DNA of 64,000 bases from NCBI RefSeq assembly GCF_014651815.1, contig NZ_BMXP01000003.1, positions 186,001 to 250,000 of the forward strand. The letters run 5' to 3'. Shown piece after piece: positions 29,247 to 38,020 of the stretch. Source of the stretch: Alteromonas halophila. GTDB lineage: Bacteria; Pseudomonadota; Gammaproteobacteria; Enterobacterales; Alteromonadaceae. A program made the position numbers and the translations under genes. Every line of letters starts with the position of its first letter. The stretch's first letter is position 1. The notes under the pieces were generated by a model. The model was given only the letters and a program-made list of their open reading frames with translations. It was not told the origin of the DNA and did no database searches.

Positions 29247-29648
29247 TCAGGAGGCGCTGAGTGTCGCCAGGGCACTGAGCGCCGCATCGGCCTGCTGCAC
29301 CGGAACGAACAGGTGGTCGTGATAATAAGCGGCCACCACATTTGCACTTATCCCTGCCTCAGTCAGGGCAGCGGATATTGCTGCAGTCATGCCCACGGCA
29401 TCCAGGCTGGAATGCACATTACAGGTAATGCAGTTAAATACGCCCGCAGATTGCCATCCCTCTCTGGCAGCGACCGCCAACGGCACAATCAGGGTTACCC
29501 CTTCTTTCTCTACAAACAGCCCGCGCACGTCGTCAATCACAGGTAACAAGGCCTGCTTATCAGCCACAGAGACAAAGGTATACTGCTGGTTGTCCAGTAC
29601 TGGCGATAATCCCCTGAGTAAGGCGGTTAAATCAGTTTCACCCTGCAT
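29247..29648 (-). CDS. ACT domain-containing protein (DUF2241 type)
   Basis: A 133-residue protein. The N-terminal half (DLTALLRGLSPVLDNQQYTF) and C-terminal ACT half (ITCNVHSSLDAVGMTAAISA, then AALTEAGISANVVAAYYHDH) match small stand-alone ACT proteins of proteobacteria. ACT domains sense amino acids; the ligand is not evident. Its stop codon abuts the convergent M13 peptidase stop codon with zero bases between them. Confidence 0.75.
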   Translation of the reverse strand: MQGETDLTALLRGLSPVLDNQQYTFVSVADKQALLPVIDDVRGLFVEKEGVTLIVPLAVAAREGWQSAGVFNCITCNVHSSLDAVGMTAAISAALTEAGISANVVAAYYHDHLFVPVQQADAALSALATLSAS

Positions 29649-29710
29649 GTTTCCTCTCAGCCAGATAGTTGTTTATGTGTTTACTGCGCTATCAAACACG
29701 GCCAGCGTGG

Positions 29711-31087
29711 CTATGCCAGCTTCCGGGCCCGTACCTTTTTGCCTTTAATTTTACCTTCCCGAAACTGAGCCATTGCCCGTTTAACGCTTCTGGTTTTTAC
29801 CGCCACGAAGCTCTGACTGTTGCGCACCGCGATTTTACCGATATCATCCCCGGGAATACCGGCTTCCTGGGTTAACGCTCCCAATATATCGCCGGGCCGC
29901 AGCTTCTGCTTTTTACCCGCCCCCAGCATGATCGCGGTATAGTCGGGCATGACAATTCGGTTTTTATGAAAGCGTAATGCTTGCGCGCCTTTTACCGGAA
30001 TGTCCCGTTTCAGCCGCTCTGCAAGTTGCTCAATGCGTAACAAATCGTCATCGACAATCAGTGAGACTGCCTGTCCGGTTTCACCGGCCCGGGCGGTGCG
30101 CCCGACGCGATGCGTGTGGGTGTCCATGTCTTCACTTAAGGTGTAATTGATAACGCAGTCAACACTGCTGATATCCAGTCCCCGGGCCGCGACATCGGTC
30201 GCGACCAGTACCTGTAGCGCGCCCAGTTCAAACTGCATCAGTACCGCATTGCGTGCATGCTGCTCCATATCGCCCTGCAGCCCTGCCGCTACAAAGCCCT
30301 CCTGCGTTAACGAGGCAACCACCTCGACAACCTGCTGACGGGTGTTACAAAATACCATCGCGGTGCTCGGTTTATAATGGGTGAGTACGGCCTTTAGCGA
30401 CTGTTCGCGGGTATGGCTAAGAACATGGTAGGCCACTTCGCTGATCGCCGGCGGCGCCGATGATTCCGTGACACTGATCACTTCCGGGTCGAGCTGATAG
30501 CGATGGGCCAGTTTTGCCAGTGGCTCGGGGAAGGTCGCTGAAAAAAATAAACTTTGAGCGTCATTCGGCGTGGCTGCAAAAATCGCGTCGACACTGTCGA
30601 TAAAACCCATATCCAGCATGCGGTCGGCTTCATCAAGCACACGGGTAGTAACCTGACTGAGATCCAGGCGTCGTTTCTCAAGGTGCTCAGCCAGTCTGCC
30701 CGGTGTACCTACAACAATATGACACCCGTGTTTAAGCGACTGAATGTCGGGCCCCATTGGCTGACCTCCGCATAAAGTCAGCACCTTAATATTCGGGATA
30801 TGACTGGCCACCATCCGGCATTGCTCGGCCACCTGTGCCGCCAGCTCGCGCGTCGGGCATAGAATAACGGCCTGCGGACGCCGTAGCGACGGATTAAGCT
30901 TGTTTACAATGGGCAGTGCAAAGCACAGCGTTTTACCACTGCCGGTCTGTGCCATACCCTGAATATCCCTGCCGGTAAGAGCGTGCTCCAGACTGGCTTG
31001 CTGAATAGGTGACGGCGCAGTGATGCCATTGCGGCTCAGGGCCTCAATGACCGCGCTATCAAGTGGTAAAGAAGAAAAAGACTGCAT
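29711..31087 (-). CDS. dbpA: ATP-dependent RNA helicase DbpA
   Basis: A DEAD-box helicase that acts on hairpin 92 of 23S rRNA in 50S assembly. It has 458 residues with the Q motif (PSPIQQASL), Walker A AQTGSGKT, PTRELA, TPGRL, DEAD (VLDEADRML), SAT (FFSATFP), ATDVAARGLD and HRVGRTARAG. The C-terminal DbpA RNA-binding domain (LRPGDILGALTQEAGIPGDD) gives the specificity. It is the third gene of an unusual operon: ATG at 31087, 2 bp after the solute-binding protein stop, with AGGAAT inside that gene. Confidence 0.93.
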   Translation of the reverse strand: MQSFSSLPLDSAVIEALSRNGITAPSPIQQASLEHALTGRDIQGMAQTGSGKTLCFALPIVNKLNPSLRRPQAVILCPTRELAAQVAEQCRMVASHIPNIKVLTLCGGQPMGPDIQSLKHGCHIVVGTPGRLAEHLEKRRLDLSQVTTRVLDEADRMLDMGFIDSVDAIFAATPNDAQSLFFSATFPEPLAKLAHRYQLDPEVISVTESSAPPAISEVAYHVLSHTREQSLKAVLTHYKPSTAMVFCNTRQQVVEVVASLTQEGFVAAGLQGDMEQHARNAVLMQFELGALQVLVATDVAARGLDISSVDCVINYTLSEDMDTHTHRVGRTARAGETGQAVSLIVDDDLLRIEQLAERLKRDIPVKGAQALRFHKNRIVMPDYTAIMLGAGKKQKLRPGDILGALTQEAGIPGDDIGKIAVRNSQSFVAVKTRSVKRAMAQFREGKIKGKKVRARKLA

Positions 31088-31089
31088 GG

Positions 31090-32625
31090 TTATTCCTGTT
31101 CACTCCATAGCTGGATCACGCCGTCCTTCATGTGGTGAGATCCGCCAACAACATTATTAAGTTTCTTGCCCCAGGCCTCTGCCCAGCGCGTAAATTCCGG
31201 AGCCTGTTTTACTTTTACAGAAGCAGCCTTGAGGCGCTCAACCAGCGCTGGCTCAGTCTGCGCTTTCGAAAGAACGAGATAGGTAGTAATCAGGCGATAA
31301 GTCGCCGCTAGACGGATCCCCTCGCAGGCAGCAACAAGCGCCTGGCAGGCACTATCTACCGCCCCTCTGGAACCAAACAAATAATCAACATCGCCCTCCA
31401 GTAAAGCGGTTGTAGCCGCTTCCCAGGTATCAAACTCATGCACCTCAAATCCTGCTTCACGCGCTATCTGTTCGCGATAGTCGTTGGTAAGTACAGCGAC
31501 TGCTCGCTTAACTGGCACGTCCTTAAAGCTGTCAAACCGTTGCCCGCTAAGGCTGTAGAGCCCATGCATATTGCGGGTAATGGGTGTTATCCAGTGATAC
31601 TGAGATTCACGCTCTGCGGTTCTTGCGACCGAAAATGCCATGACATTCGGCTTGAGTGATTCTTTGGCAATGCGATCCCAGGGGGCAGAAAGAACCGGCG
31701 TATCCAGCCCGGCCTCATCCAGTATGGCCCTGACTAATTCAACTGCATACCCTGTGACGTCGCCTTCGCTGTTACGTTCACTGAAAAAGGGGACCTGGTC
31801 TGCCATGACCCATAAGTCTTCAGCATTAAGTCGCAACGGCCCGCTAAAACTCACTATCCCTTCACTCTCACTCGCCTCCACTCCCAGCGCAGATAGTCTG
31901 GGCAGTGTCGTATTCACCAGGTTGCGAAACTTTTCAGACTGTTTGAACGTTATGGCCGCCTGTGACAGCCGCGCTGCAAGATCAGCCAACGCTGGTGTGC
32001 GGGGCAGTACCAGGTAACTGTAGGTCATGTCAAGCTTCATAACCGGGACAAGATCATCACAATTCATCTTTGCGGTTTTGCACCGAATGGACATACCAAT
32101 ATCTGAAAATAAAAGGCCGTCTACACGGCCTTTCTGCACCGCTTCAATGGCCTGCGTCCAGTTATTGACTTCCATCAGGTTTTCCACCCCATGGTCGCGC
32201 AACAGGGATGTCCGGTAATCACCACGGCGCACTGCGGCGCTACTGACATTTGAAAAGGAGGGAGAACTGGTGTTTGCAAGCGGGTGACTTTGCTTTACAT
32301 AAAACGTGACCCGGTTTGCAGATACAGGGGTTATCCAGTAGAAATCTTCTTCTCTTTCAGGTAGCCGGACTACGGCTGAAGCCAGCACCTCTTCCTCTCG
32401 CCGAAGGTTTGCCAGCATCCGGGCAAAGGGCACGGCTTCAACACTCGCATCCATGCCAGCCTCAGCCAGAATACCTTTGCTGAGGCTGACCGAGTAGCCA
32501 GAAACGTGACTTGCGTTCACTTCGCTGAAGACCGGCATCGGTGACACCATTACCTTCACCGTTGCCGCAGCACTCGTCGCTATTAGCAGGCACGCTGCAA
32601 GCAGTGTCCCCGTCAGCCACTTCAT
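31090..32625 (-). CDS. Tandem periplasmic solute-binding domain protein (SBP_bac_3 type)
   Basis: A 511-residue exported protein with a signal peptide ([20 protein letters not shown]) and two consecutive amino-acid-type binding domains, about residues 25-255 and 265-500. Both copies share the same landmarks: [16 protein letters not shown] / [22 protein letters not shown] / YHWITP, and VDGLLF / VDYLFG. There is no transmembrane, GGDEF or kinase domain, so it is not a two-component sensor and has no adjacent permease. Start: the ATG at 32625, in an ATGA overlap with the pyrC stop. Translational coupling with pyrC and dbpA is clear, but the functional link is not. Ligand unknown. Confidence 0.75.
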   Translation of the reverse strand: MKWLTGTLLAACLLIATSAAATVKVMVSPMPVFSEVNASHVSGYSVSLSKGILAEAGMDASVEAVPFARMLANLRREEEVLASAVVRLPEREEDFYWITPVSANRVTFYVKQSHPLANTSSPSFSNVSSAAVRRGDYRTSLLRDHGVENLMEVNNWTQAIEAVQKGRVDGLLFSDIGMSIRCKTAKMNCDDLVPVMKLDMTYSYLVLPRTPALADLAARLSQAAITFKQSEKFRNLVNTTLPRLSALGVEASESEGIVSFSGPLRLNAEDLWVMADQVPFFSERNSEGDVTGYAVELVRAILDEAGLDTPVLSAPWDRIAKESLKPNVMAFSVARTAERESQYHWITPITRNMHGLYSLSGQRFDSFKDVPVKRAVAVLTNDYREQIAREAGFEVHEFDTWEAATTALLEGDVDYLFGSRGAVDSACQALVAACEGIRLAATYRLITTYLVLSKAQTEPALVERLKAASVKVKQAPEFTRWAEAWGKKLNNVVGGSHHMKDGVIQLWSEQE

Positions 32626-33671
32626 GGGGTATCGAAAGCGCTCTGCAGTTTCCATTGCAGGGTATTCCCTGCAAAGAAAGGTACCATATCCGTACCGTCC
32701 GCCAGCGTCACTTTCTCCGGTACCTGCCAGGCCGTTCTCTGTAGCGTAATCGTGGTAGTATTGCGTTCAAGTCCGTAAAAGTCGGCGCCATTTTCACTGG
32801 CAAACGCTTCCAGCTTATCCAGCACGCCCAGCTCATCGAAAACCTGTGCATACAGTTCAATTGCACTCCATGCACTGTAGCAGCCTGCACAACCACAGGC
32901 ATTTTCCTTCTTGTGACGCGGATGGGGCGCTGAATCTGTGCCTAAGAAAAATTGCTTATTGCCACTGACCACTACATCACGTAGCGCCTGCTGATGGGTA
33001 TTGCGCTTTAATACTGGCAAACAATAGTTGTGTGGACGTACCCCGCCCACCAGTAAATCATTGCGGTTAAGCAATAAATGTTGCGGCGTAATAGTAGCGG
33101 CGACATTGCTTCCACCGGCTTTAACAAAGTCTGCCGCATCGGCGGTGGTAATGTGTTCAAACACCACCTTAAGGGTTGGAAAAGCGGCCACGATAGGTGC
33201 CATATGGGTATCAATAAACGCTTTTTCGCGGTCAAAAATATCAATATGACTGTCTGTCACCTCACCGTGAATAAGCAATAAAACGCCTTCACGCTGCATA
33301 GTCTCAAAGACCGGATAAAGCGCCTCAATACCTGACACGGCGGCATCTGAGTTCGTTGTCGCACCGGCAGGATAAAGCTTACAGGCAACAACACCACGCG
33401 CTTTAGCGTCGACGATATCCTGTGGCGTTGTCTGATTTGTCAGGTACAGGGTCATCAGCGGCTCAAAGGTACTCCCCTGTGGCCGGGCATCCAGAATGCG
33501 CTGGCGATATGCCATCGCCTGATCAGCATTGGTTACCGGCGGCACCAGATTAGGCATGGCAATCGCACGGGCAAAACAACGTGCAGTTGCAGGAACAGTT
33601 TCGGGCAGCATATCGTCATCACGAAAGTGCAGGTGCCAGTCATCCGGGGTACGCAAGGTCAGTGTCTGCAT
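32622..33671 (-). CDS. pyrC: Dihydroorotase
   Basis: This enzyme cyclises N-carbamoyl-aspartate to dihydroorotate in pyrimidine synthesis. It has 349 residues of the E. coli PyrC (class II) type. Seen: the metal motif His13-x-His15 (DWHLHFRDD), the carboxylated lysine in [23 protein letters not shown], and the [10 protein letters not shown] loop with the catalytic Asp, followed by CGCAGC. It is the first gene of a pyrC / solute-binding protein / dbpA operon, with a 4-bp stop-start overlap. Confidence 0.95.
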   Translation of the reverse strand: MQTLTLRTPDDWHLHFRDDDMLPETVPATARCFARAIAMPNLVPPVTNADQAMAYRQRILDARPQGSTFEPLMTLYLTNQTTPQDIVDAKARGVVACKLYPAGATTNSDAAVSGIEALYPVFETMQREGVLLLIHGEVTDSHIDIFDREKAFIDTHMAPIVAAFPTLKVVFEHITTADAADFVKAGGSNVAATITPQHLLLNRNDLLVGGVRPHNYCLPVLKRNTHQQALRDVVVSGNKQFFLGTDSAPHPRHKKENACGCAGCYSAWSAIELYAQVFDELGVLDKLEAFASENGADFYGLERNTTTITLQRTAWQVPEKVTLADGTDMVPFFAGNTLQWKLQSAFDTP

Positions 33672-33757
33672 AAGCTAATGGTATCCAACTACGTTTGTCA
33701 TAAAAATACCCGAAGTATACCACTTTACGCTGGTGAAAATGAGCATGTGTAAACTGA

Positions 33758-34321
33758 TCAGACTTTTTTGGTATAGCCGGCAATGATCACAATGTGCGTC
33801 CCGTTAACCTTGCCTTCGATATGGTCCGGATTTTGGGTGAGGCTGATGTTTCTTACCATGGTACCGCGCTTCGCGGTAAAGCCCGCACCTTTAACCGGGA
33901 GGTCTTTGACCAGGTGCACCGTGTCACCGGCGTTAAGAACCGTACCGTTGCTGTCAGTGGTTGAGGGCATGTCAGCATCAGCAAGGCCGGCCTCTGCCCA
34001 GACTCTGACATCGTCTTGCAGATAGGCAATGTCGATGAGATCCTGAGCCCAGGCTTCACTGTTGAGCTGTTGTAACATTCGCCACGCGACGACCTGAACA
34101 CCCGGCACCGTCGACCAGATGGCATCACTCAGACAGCGCCAGTGATTCATATCCGGTGCCTGATCGCCACTCAGCTGAATCTGGCAGGTTTCACACAAGG
34201 CCAGTGTACTGCCGGCATCCTGCACGGGCGAATCAGGGATTGCATACAACGACAGTGGCAACTGACTCTGACATAATTCACACTGCCCTTCGGCGCGCTC
34301 ACGCACAGCTTGCTCAATCAC
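33758..34321 (-). CDS. PhnA/YjdM-type zinc-ribbon protein
   Basis: A 187-residue protein. The N-terminus has two CxxC pairs (CELC near residue 14, CETC near 43) that could bind zinc. The C-terminal 65 residues are the PhnA/YjdM domain (NGTVLNAGDTVHLVKDLPVK, then GAGFTAKRGTMVRNISL and VNGTHIVI). The middle is an extra helical part absent from short PhnA proteins. Despite its name, PhnA is not proven to act in phosphonate metabolism, and no phn genes are nearby. Start: GTG at 34321 with AGGGGAA 6 nt upstream. Confidence 0.8.
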   Translation of the reverse strand: MIEQAVRERAEGQCELCQSQLPLSLYAIPDSPVQDAGSTLALCETCQIQLSGDQAPDMNHWRCLSDAIWSTVPGVQVVAWRMLQQLNSEAWAQDLIDIAYLQDDVRVWAEAGLADADMPSTTDSNGTVLNAGDTVHLVKDLPVKGAGFTAKRGTMVRNISLTQNPDHIEGKVNGTHIVIIAGYTKKV

Positions 34322-34392
34322 AACGAATTCCCCTAGCCAAAAAAGCGCGAGTATAGCACAGCAACGCCGCGTGCAGCGCCACTAAGTTGCGA

Positions 34393-34929
34393 TCAGTGAG
34401 TCACATAAATCAGGTCGTCAACCGGATATCCCGCACTCTTTGCCTGTGCAAGCAGGGCATTGAGGGTCCGTTCCTGCATCGTGGGTGTTCGCGACAGGAT
34501 CCACAGGTAATCTCGATTGGGGCCGGTCACCATAGCGTACTGATAATCCTGCTTGTCCAGCGCCATGACCACATAACTGGCGTAAAACGGACCAAAAAAA
34601 GAGACTTTAAGGTGCCCCACATCCGCACTGTCTACGAAGAATGCTTTACCCTCTGCTGTCTCCCATTCCCCTTCGCTGTCGTTATATCCCCGGTTTACGA
34701 CATTAATACCGCCGCCTTCACGCAGCGAGTAAGTGGCCGTGATCTGCGAAAGCCCGCGTTCAAAGCTATGATCAAGGCGGGCAATCTCATACCACTTTCC
34801 AAGATACCGGTTCAGGTCGAAGTTGGTCACCGGTTTAATATTATCAGGCGTGCTGGTACAACCCACCAGCATAGCCAGTGCAAACAACCAGACTAATGTC
34901 AGCGTAGTGGAAGGTGTTTTTACTCTCAT
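34393..34929 (-). CDS. blc: Outer-membrane lipocalin Blc
   Basis: A 178-residue bacterial lipocalin with a lipobox (LVGC, Cys24). The first lipocalin signature is YLGKWYEIARLDHSFERG, with YSLREGGGINVVNRGY after it and the third conserved region LSRTP. E. coli Blc binds lysophospholipids and fatty acids at the outer membrane and is induced in stationary phase. It is divergent from the aldo-keto reductase across a 215-bp gap in which I see no clear operator. Confidence 0.9.
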   Translation of the reverse strand: MRVKTPSTTLTLVWLFALAMLVGCTSTPDNIKPVTNFDLNRYLGKWYEIARLDHSFERGLSQITATYSLREGGGINVVNRGYNDSEGEWETAEGKAFFVDSADVGHLKVSFFGPFYASYVVMALDKQDYQYAMVTGPNRDYLWILSRTPTMQERTLNALLAQAKSAGYPVDDLIYVTH

Positions 34930-35144
34930 ACAATCTCCGGCTCTGGAAAATGGCTACGTTTCACCAGCAGTAAAGCACCATTGCTATTTGCCTGCAGGAT
35001 CTGCTGTGTGACTTCACACGACAGACTCGCTGAGCGCTGGCTCACCGGTTTGCATTTTTCTCACAAGAGTACCGGGAATACCAGCCTGCGACATGCTACA
35101 CTGCCGCGCTACGCGATAGTTGTTATAAAGGCAAAGGGGATCAC

Positions 35145-36095
35145 ATGCAAAACTATTTTCCAGCTTCCAGCCCGCTTGTTTATGGTTGTATGGGACTAGG
35201 AGGAAGCTGGGACGAAAGCCCGCTGTCAGCGTCCCATGTCAGTCAGGCCCGCTCAATCATCGAAACCGCTCTTCAGGCTGGCATTACTGTTTTTGACCAT
35301 GCGGATATTTATACGCTTGGCAAAGCAGAATCGGTTTTTGGCGAGGTTCTGAAAGCGGACCCTTCGCTCAGAGACGCTATGATCATTCAGTCTAAGTGCG
35401 CGATACGCTTCGCCGATGCCCATGGACCTAAACGTTACGATTTCTCTGCCGGCTGGATCAAACATTCAGTTGAGGGCAGTCTTCGCCGCCTGGCCATCGA
35501 ACAACTGGACATTTTATTTCTGCATCGTCCCGACCCGCTGATGCAACTTGAAGAAGTAGCAGGAACCCTGGCTGACTTGCAGTCTGAAGGCAAGATTAAG
35601 CATGTGGGTGTGTCCAACATGCACGGCCATCAGCTTGCTTATTTACAGTCGGCGCTGGCTACCCCAATCATTGCCAATCAGTTAGAGATGAGCCTGGCAT
35701 TCCGCGACTGGATAGAAGATGGTATTACCACCCACAGTCCGCATAACCGCAACATGGGGTATGCGTCAGGCACCCTCGAATACTGCATGCAGAATAATGT
35801 GCAGCTACAGGCGTGGGGCAGCCTTGCCCAGGGACGCTATACCGGCGGGCAGCCAACCTCTGATGCAGACCGGGCAACTCAGCAACGGGTTAAACAACTG
35901 GCCGCAGACTATGGGGTCAGCGCAGAAGCGATTGTCCTTGCCTGGTTGCGCAGACACCCTGCCAATATTCAGCCGGTCGTTGGCACCACAACGCCATCAC
36001 GGCTTACCGCCTGTTGTGAAGCAACCGGTATTTCGCTGTCCCGTGAACACTGGTATGAACTGCTGGAATGTGCCCGCGGTCAGGAAGTACCATAA
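35145..36095 (+). CDS. Aldo/keto reductase (YdhF type)
   Basis: An NADPH-dependent carbonyl reductase of 316 residues in the (alpha/beta)8 fold. Catalytic residues are visible: Asp and Tyr in FDHADIYTLGKAE, Lys in IIQSKCAIRF and His in DILFLHRPDP. SEGKIKHVGVSNMHGHQL and the C-terminal cofactor site VVGTTTPSRL follow. The true substrate is unknown. Ribosome-binding site AAAGGGG. The next gene starts at the base after its stop codon (TAAATG), so the two form an operon. Confidence 0.88.
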   Translation: MQNYFPASSPLVYGCMGLGGSWDESPLSASHVSQARSIIETALQAGITVFDHADIYTLGKAESVFGEVLKADPSLRDAMIIQSKCAIRFADAHGPKRYDFSAGWIKHSVEGSLRRLAIEQLDILFLHRPDPLMQLEEVAGTLADLQSEGKIKHVGVSNMHGHQLAYLQSALATPIIANQLEMSLAFRDWIEDGITTHSPHNRNMGYASGTLEYCMQNNVQLQAWGSLAQGRYTGGQPTSDADRATQQRVKQLAADYGVSAEAIVLAWLRRHPANIQPVVGTTTPSRLTACCEATGISLSREHWYELLECARGQEVP

Positions 36096-36488
36096 ATGGC
36101 ATTACTCGACGGCATCCACCATGTGGCAATTATCTGTAGTGATTATGCGCGCAGTAAAGCGTTTTATACCGAGGTGCTGGCGTTGCCCGTTATCGATGAG
36201 AACTACCGGGCAGCGCGTAACTCCTATAAATGCGATATTGGTTTACCGGATGGCAGCCAGCTGGAATTATTTTCGTTTGATGGTGCGCCGCCCAGGCCCT
36301 CACGGCCAGAGGCGCAGGGCCTGCGTCATCTGGCATTCCGGGTCAGCGATTTAACGGCGGTTATCGATGCCCTGTCGGCAAAAGGCGTGGCGTGTGAACC
36401 GGTACGCACTGATCCCTATACGCAGCGGCGTTTTACCTTTTTTGCCGACCCCGACGGCTTGCCTCTGGAGCTTTACGAGCAGCCTTAG
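36096..36488 (+). CDS. VOC family protein (glyoxalase I-like, YaeR/GloA2 type)
   Basis: A 130-residue vicinal-oxygen-chelate protein. Metal-ligand positions are His9 (GIHHVAIICSDY), Glu in SQLELFSFD, His in LRHLAFRVSD and Glu in LPLELYEQ. It resembles E. coli YaeR, whose substrate is uncertain. It starts directly after the aldo/keto reductase stop codon with no spacer; together they may detoxify reactive carbonyls (inference). Confidence 0.8.
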   Translation: MALLDGIHHVAIICSDYARSKAFYTEVLALPVIDENYRAARNSYKCDIGLPDGSQLELFSFDGAPPRPSRPEAQGLRHLAFRVSDLTAVIDALSAKGVACEPVRTDPYTQRRFTFFADPDGLPLELYEQP

Positions 36489-36523
36489 CGCCGGGGCCGG
36501 GTGGGGTTGTAGCAACGAGATGC

Positions 36524-37795
36524 TCAGGCGTCTTTGTATTCCTGCGCTTCAATCTCCCGCAGACGTACCGCTGTGGGGTCTGCCAGATAGTTGTACACCA
36601 AGCCGGCAAACAGTAATGCGGCAAAGACGGTGGCCACTATAAAGCCATATTTTGCGTCACCGCCCATTGCGTCACTCACCAGCCCCATAATAAGGGGGCC
36701 TGCCGCCGCGCCAGCGGCCGTAAAAAACAGGATCACGCCGGCAATGCTGCCGTGCTGATGCTTGGGAAAACAACTTATTCCCTTGGAGTTAAACGTAGGA
36801 TAGATGACCGACATAAAAATGCCCGACAGCGGGAACAGATACAACGCCAGATGTTTGCCCCCCGCAAGACCCGCAAAAAAGCACACGACAATTGCACCGC
36901 TAAACAGCATCAGTACCAAAGCCCAGTTGAAGTGCGCCATCATCCATATACCGACAAAACGACCCGCTGCACGCAACACAAAAAATGCCGTGACCGAATA
37001 AATTGCCAGCGTCTGCGCCATACCACTGCTGTAACAGTCGTAGGTAGCACGCAAACTGGTTGCATCGCATACCAGATAGCTTGGCATCCAGACGTAAATG
37101 GCACTTTCCGCGGCAACATAAAGAAACGCGCCGACTGAGAATCCCAGTGCATAGGGATTTTTTACCAGCTTCAGACTTTGTAGCAGTGAAACGCTTTCTG
37201 CTTCGTCAGCGTGGGTCCGCATATAGCGCGGATAGCGCACCCACAGTGCGATCACTATAAGCAGCGTGCAGACCCCACCGGCAATGACATAAAGCCACTG
37301 CCACGCCACCCCTTGATTGATCAGGTATGCGACAATCAGCGGGCCAATGATGGCGCCTACCCCGAAAAAGGCCTCTGCGCCATTCATGGTGGACGTGTGT
37401 TGACGGGTAGAGGTGGATATATCGCCAATCAGCGCCAGCGCACCGGTTTTAAATATACCAACAGCAATGCCTGATAAGGTCATTAAACTGACGATAAACA
37501 CAAAGTCGTTGGCAACCAGAAAGCTATAGCAAGCCAGTCCGAATACCGCCAGACCAAGAATAATGGTTGGCTTTCGGCCCATCTTATCGGCCAGAAAGCC
37601 CAGAAACAGGCCCGACATAGCAATACCCAGCATGGGCAGCGAATGCATCAGACTGGCCTGCGCATTGGTTACCGAAAAGGCGACTTTCACTTCCTTGATG
37701 ATTTCGCCTACCGAGTCTGACGTCATCGCGAACATCATAAACATCAGATAGGTCAGCCACCGGATAATTCTGTTGTTAGTTGTTGTTTCTGTCAT
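36524..37795 (-). CDS. MFS transporter, possibly for sucrose
   Basis: A 423-residue major facilitator with twelve predicted helices. The loop 2-3 motif is GFLADKMGRKPT. It is divergent from the amylosucrase gene and shares a LacI-like operator with it, so uptake of sucrose or another sugar is the natural guess; this is inference from context, not from substrate motifs. Start: ATG at 37795 (MTETTTNNRIIRW); the frame extends upstream to 37855 without support. One unusual feature is a short cysteine-containing periplasmic loop (CDATSLRATYDC). Confidence 0.75.
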   Translation of the reverse strand: MTETTTNNRIIRWLTYLMFMMFAMTSDSVGEIIKEVKVAFSVTNAQASLMHSLPMLGIAMSGLFLGFLADKMGRKPTIILGLAVFGLACYSFLVANDFVFIVSLMTLSGIAVGIFKTGALALIGDISTSTRQHTSTMNGAEAFFGVGAIIGPLIVAYLINQGVAWQWLYVIAGGVCTLLIVIALWVRYPRYMRTHADEAESVSLLQSLKLVKNPYALGFSVGAFLYVAAESAIYVWMPSYLVCDATSLRATYDCYSSGMAQTLAIYSVTAFFVLRAAGRFVGIWMMAHFNWALVLMLFSGAIVVCFFAGLAGGKHLALYLFPLSGIFMSVIYPTFNSKGISCFPKHQHGSIAGVILFFTAAGAAAGPLIMGLVSDAMGGDAKYGFIVATVFAALLFAGLVYNYLADPTAVRLREIEAQEYKDA

Positions 37796-37911
37796 AGTTC
37801 TGACCCTGTGCCTGTTGCACGAGAATGCGCAACGTCTGTTAATCAAGCCTGCCACTTTGCAGGGTTTGTCCGCACTCCGACAAAAATTGAAATTCTATTT
37901 GGCGGAAATCA

Positions 37912-37925
37912 CTTAATCGTTTAAG
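37912..37925. promoter_or_regulatory. LacI-family-like operator in the sugar divergent region
   Basis: CTTAATCGTTTAAG, a near-perfect 14-bp palindrome with a central CG, typical of LacI-family sites. It lies 117 bp before the MFS gene and 96 bp before amylosucrase. Twelve of 14 bases match the site upstream of fructokinase (54300-54313). A half-site (GTTAATCAAG) is at 37838-37847. Confidence 0.6.
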
Positions 37926-38020
37926 ATAAAATAATTAACAGAAATTAAATATCCTGTAAACCTTTTATGTTGACGTGGCTGCCTTCGGCGCAGCCACCGA
38001 CAAACGGAACGGAGAGAACC

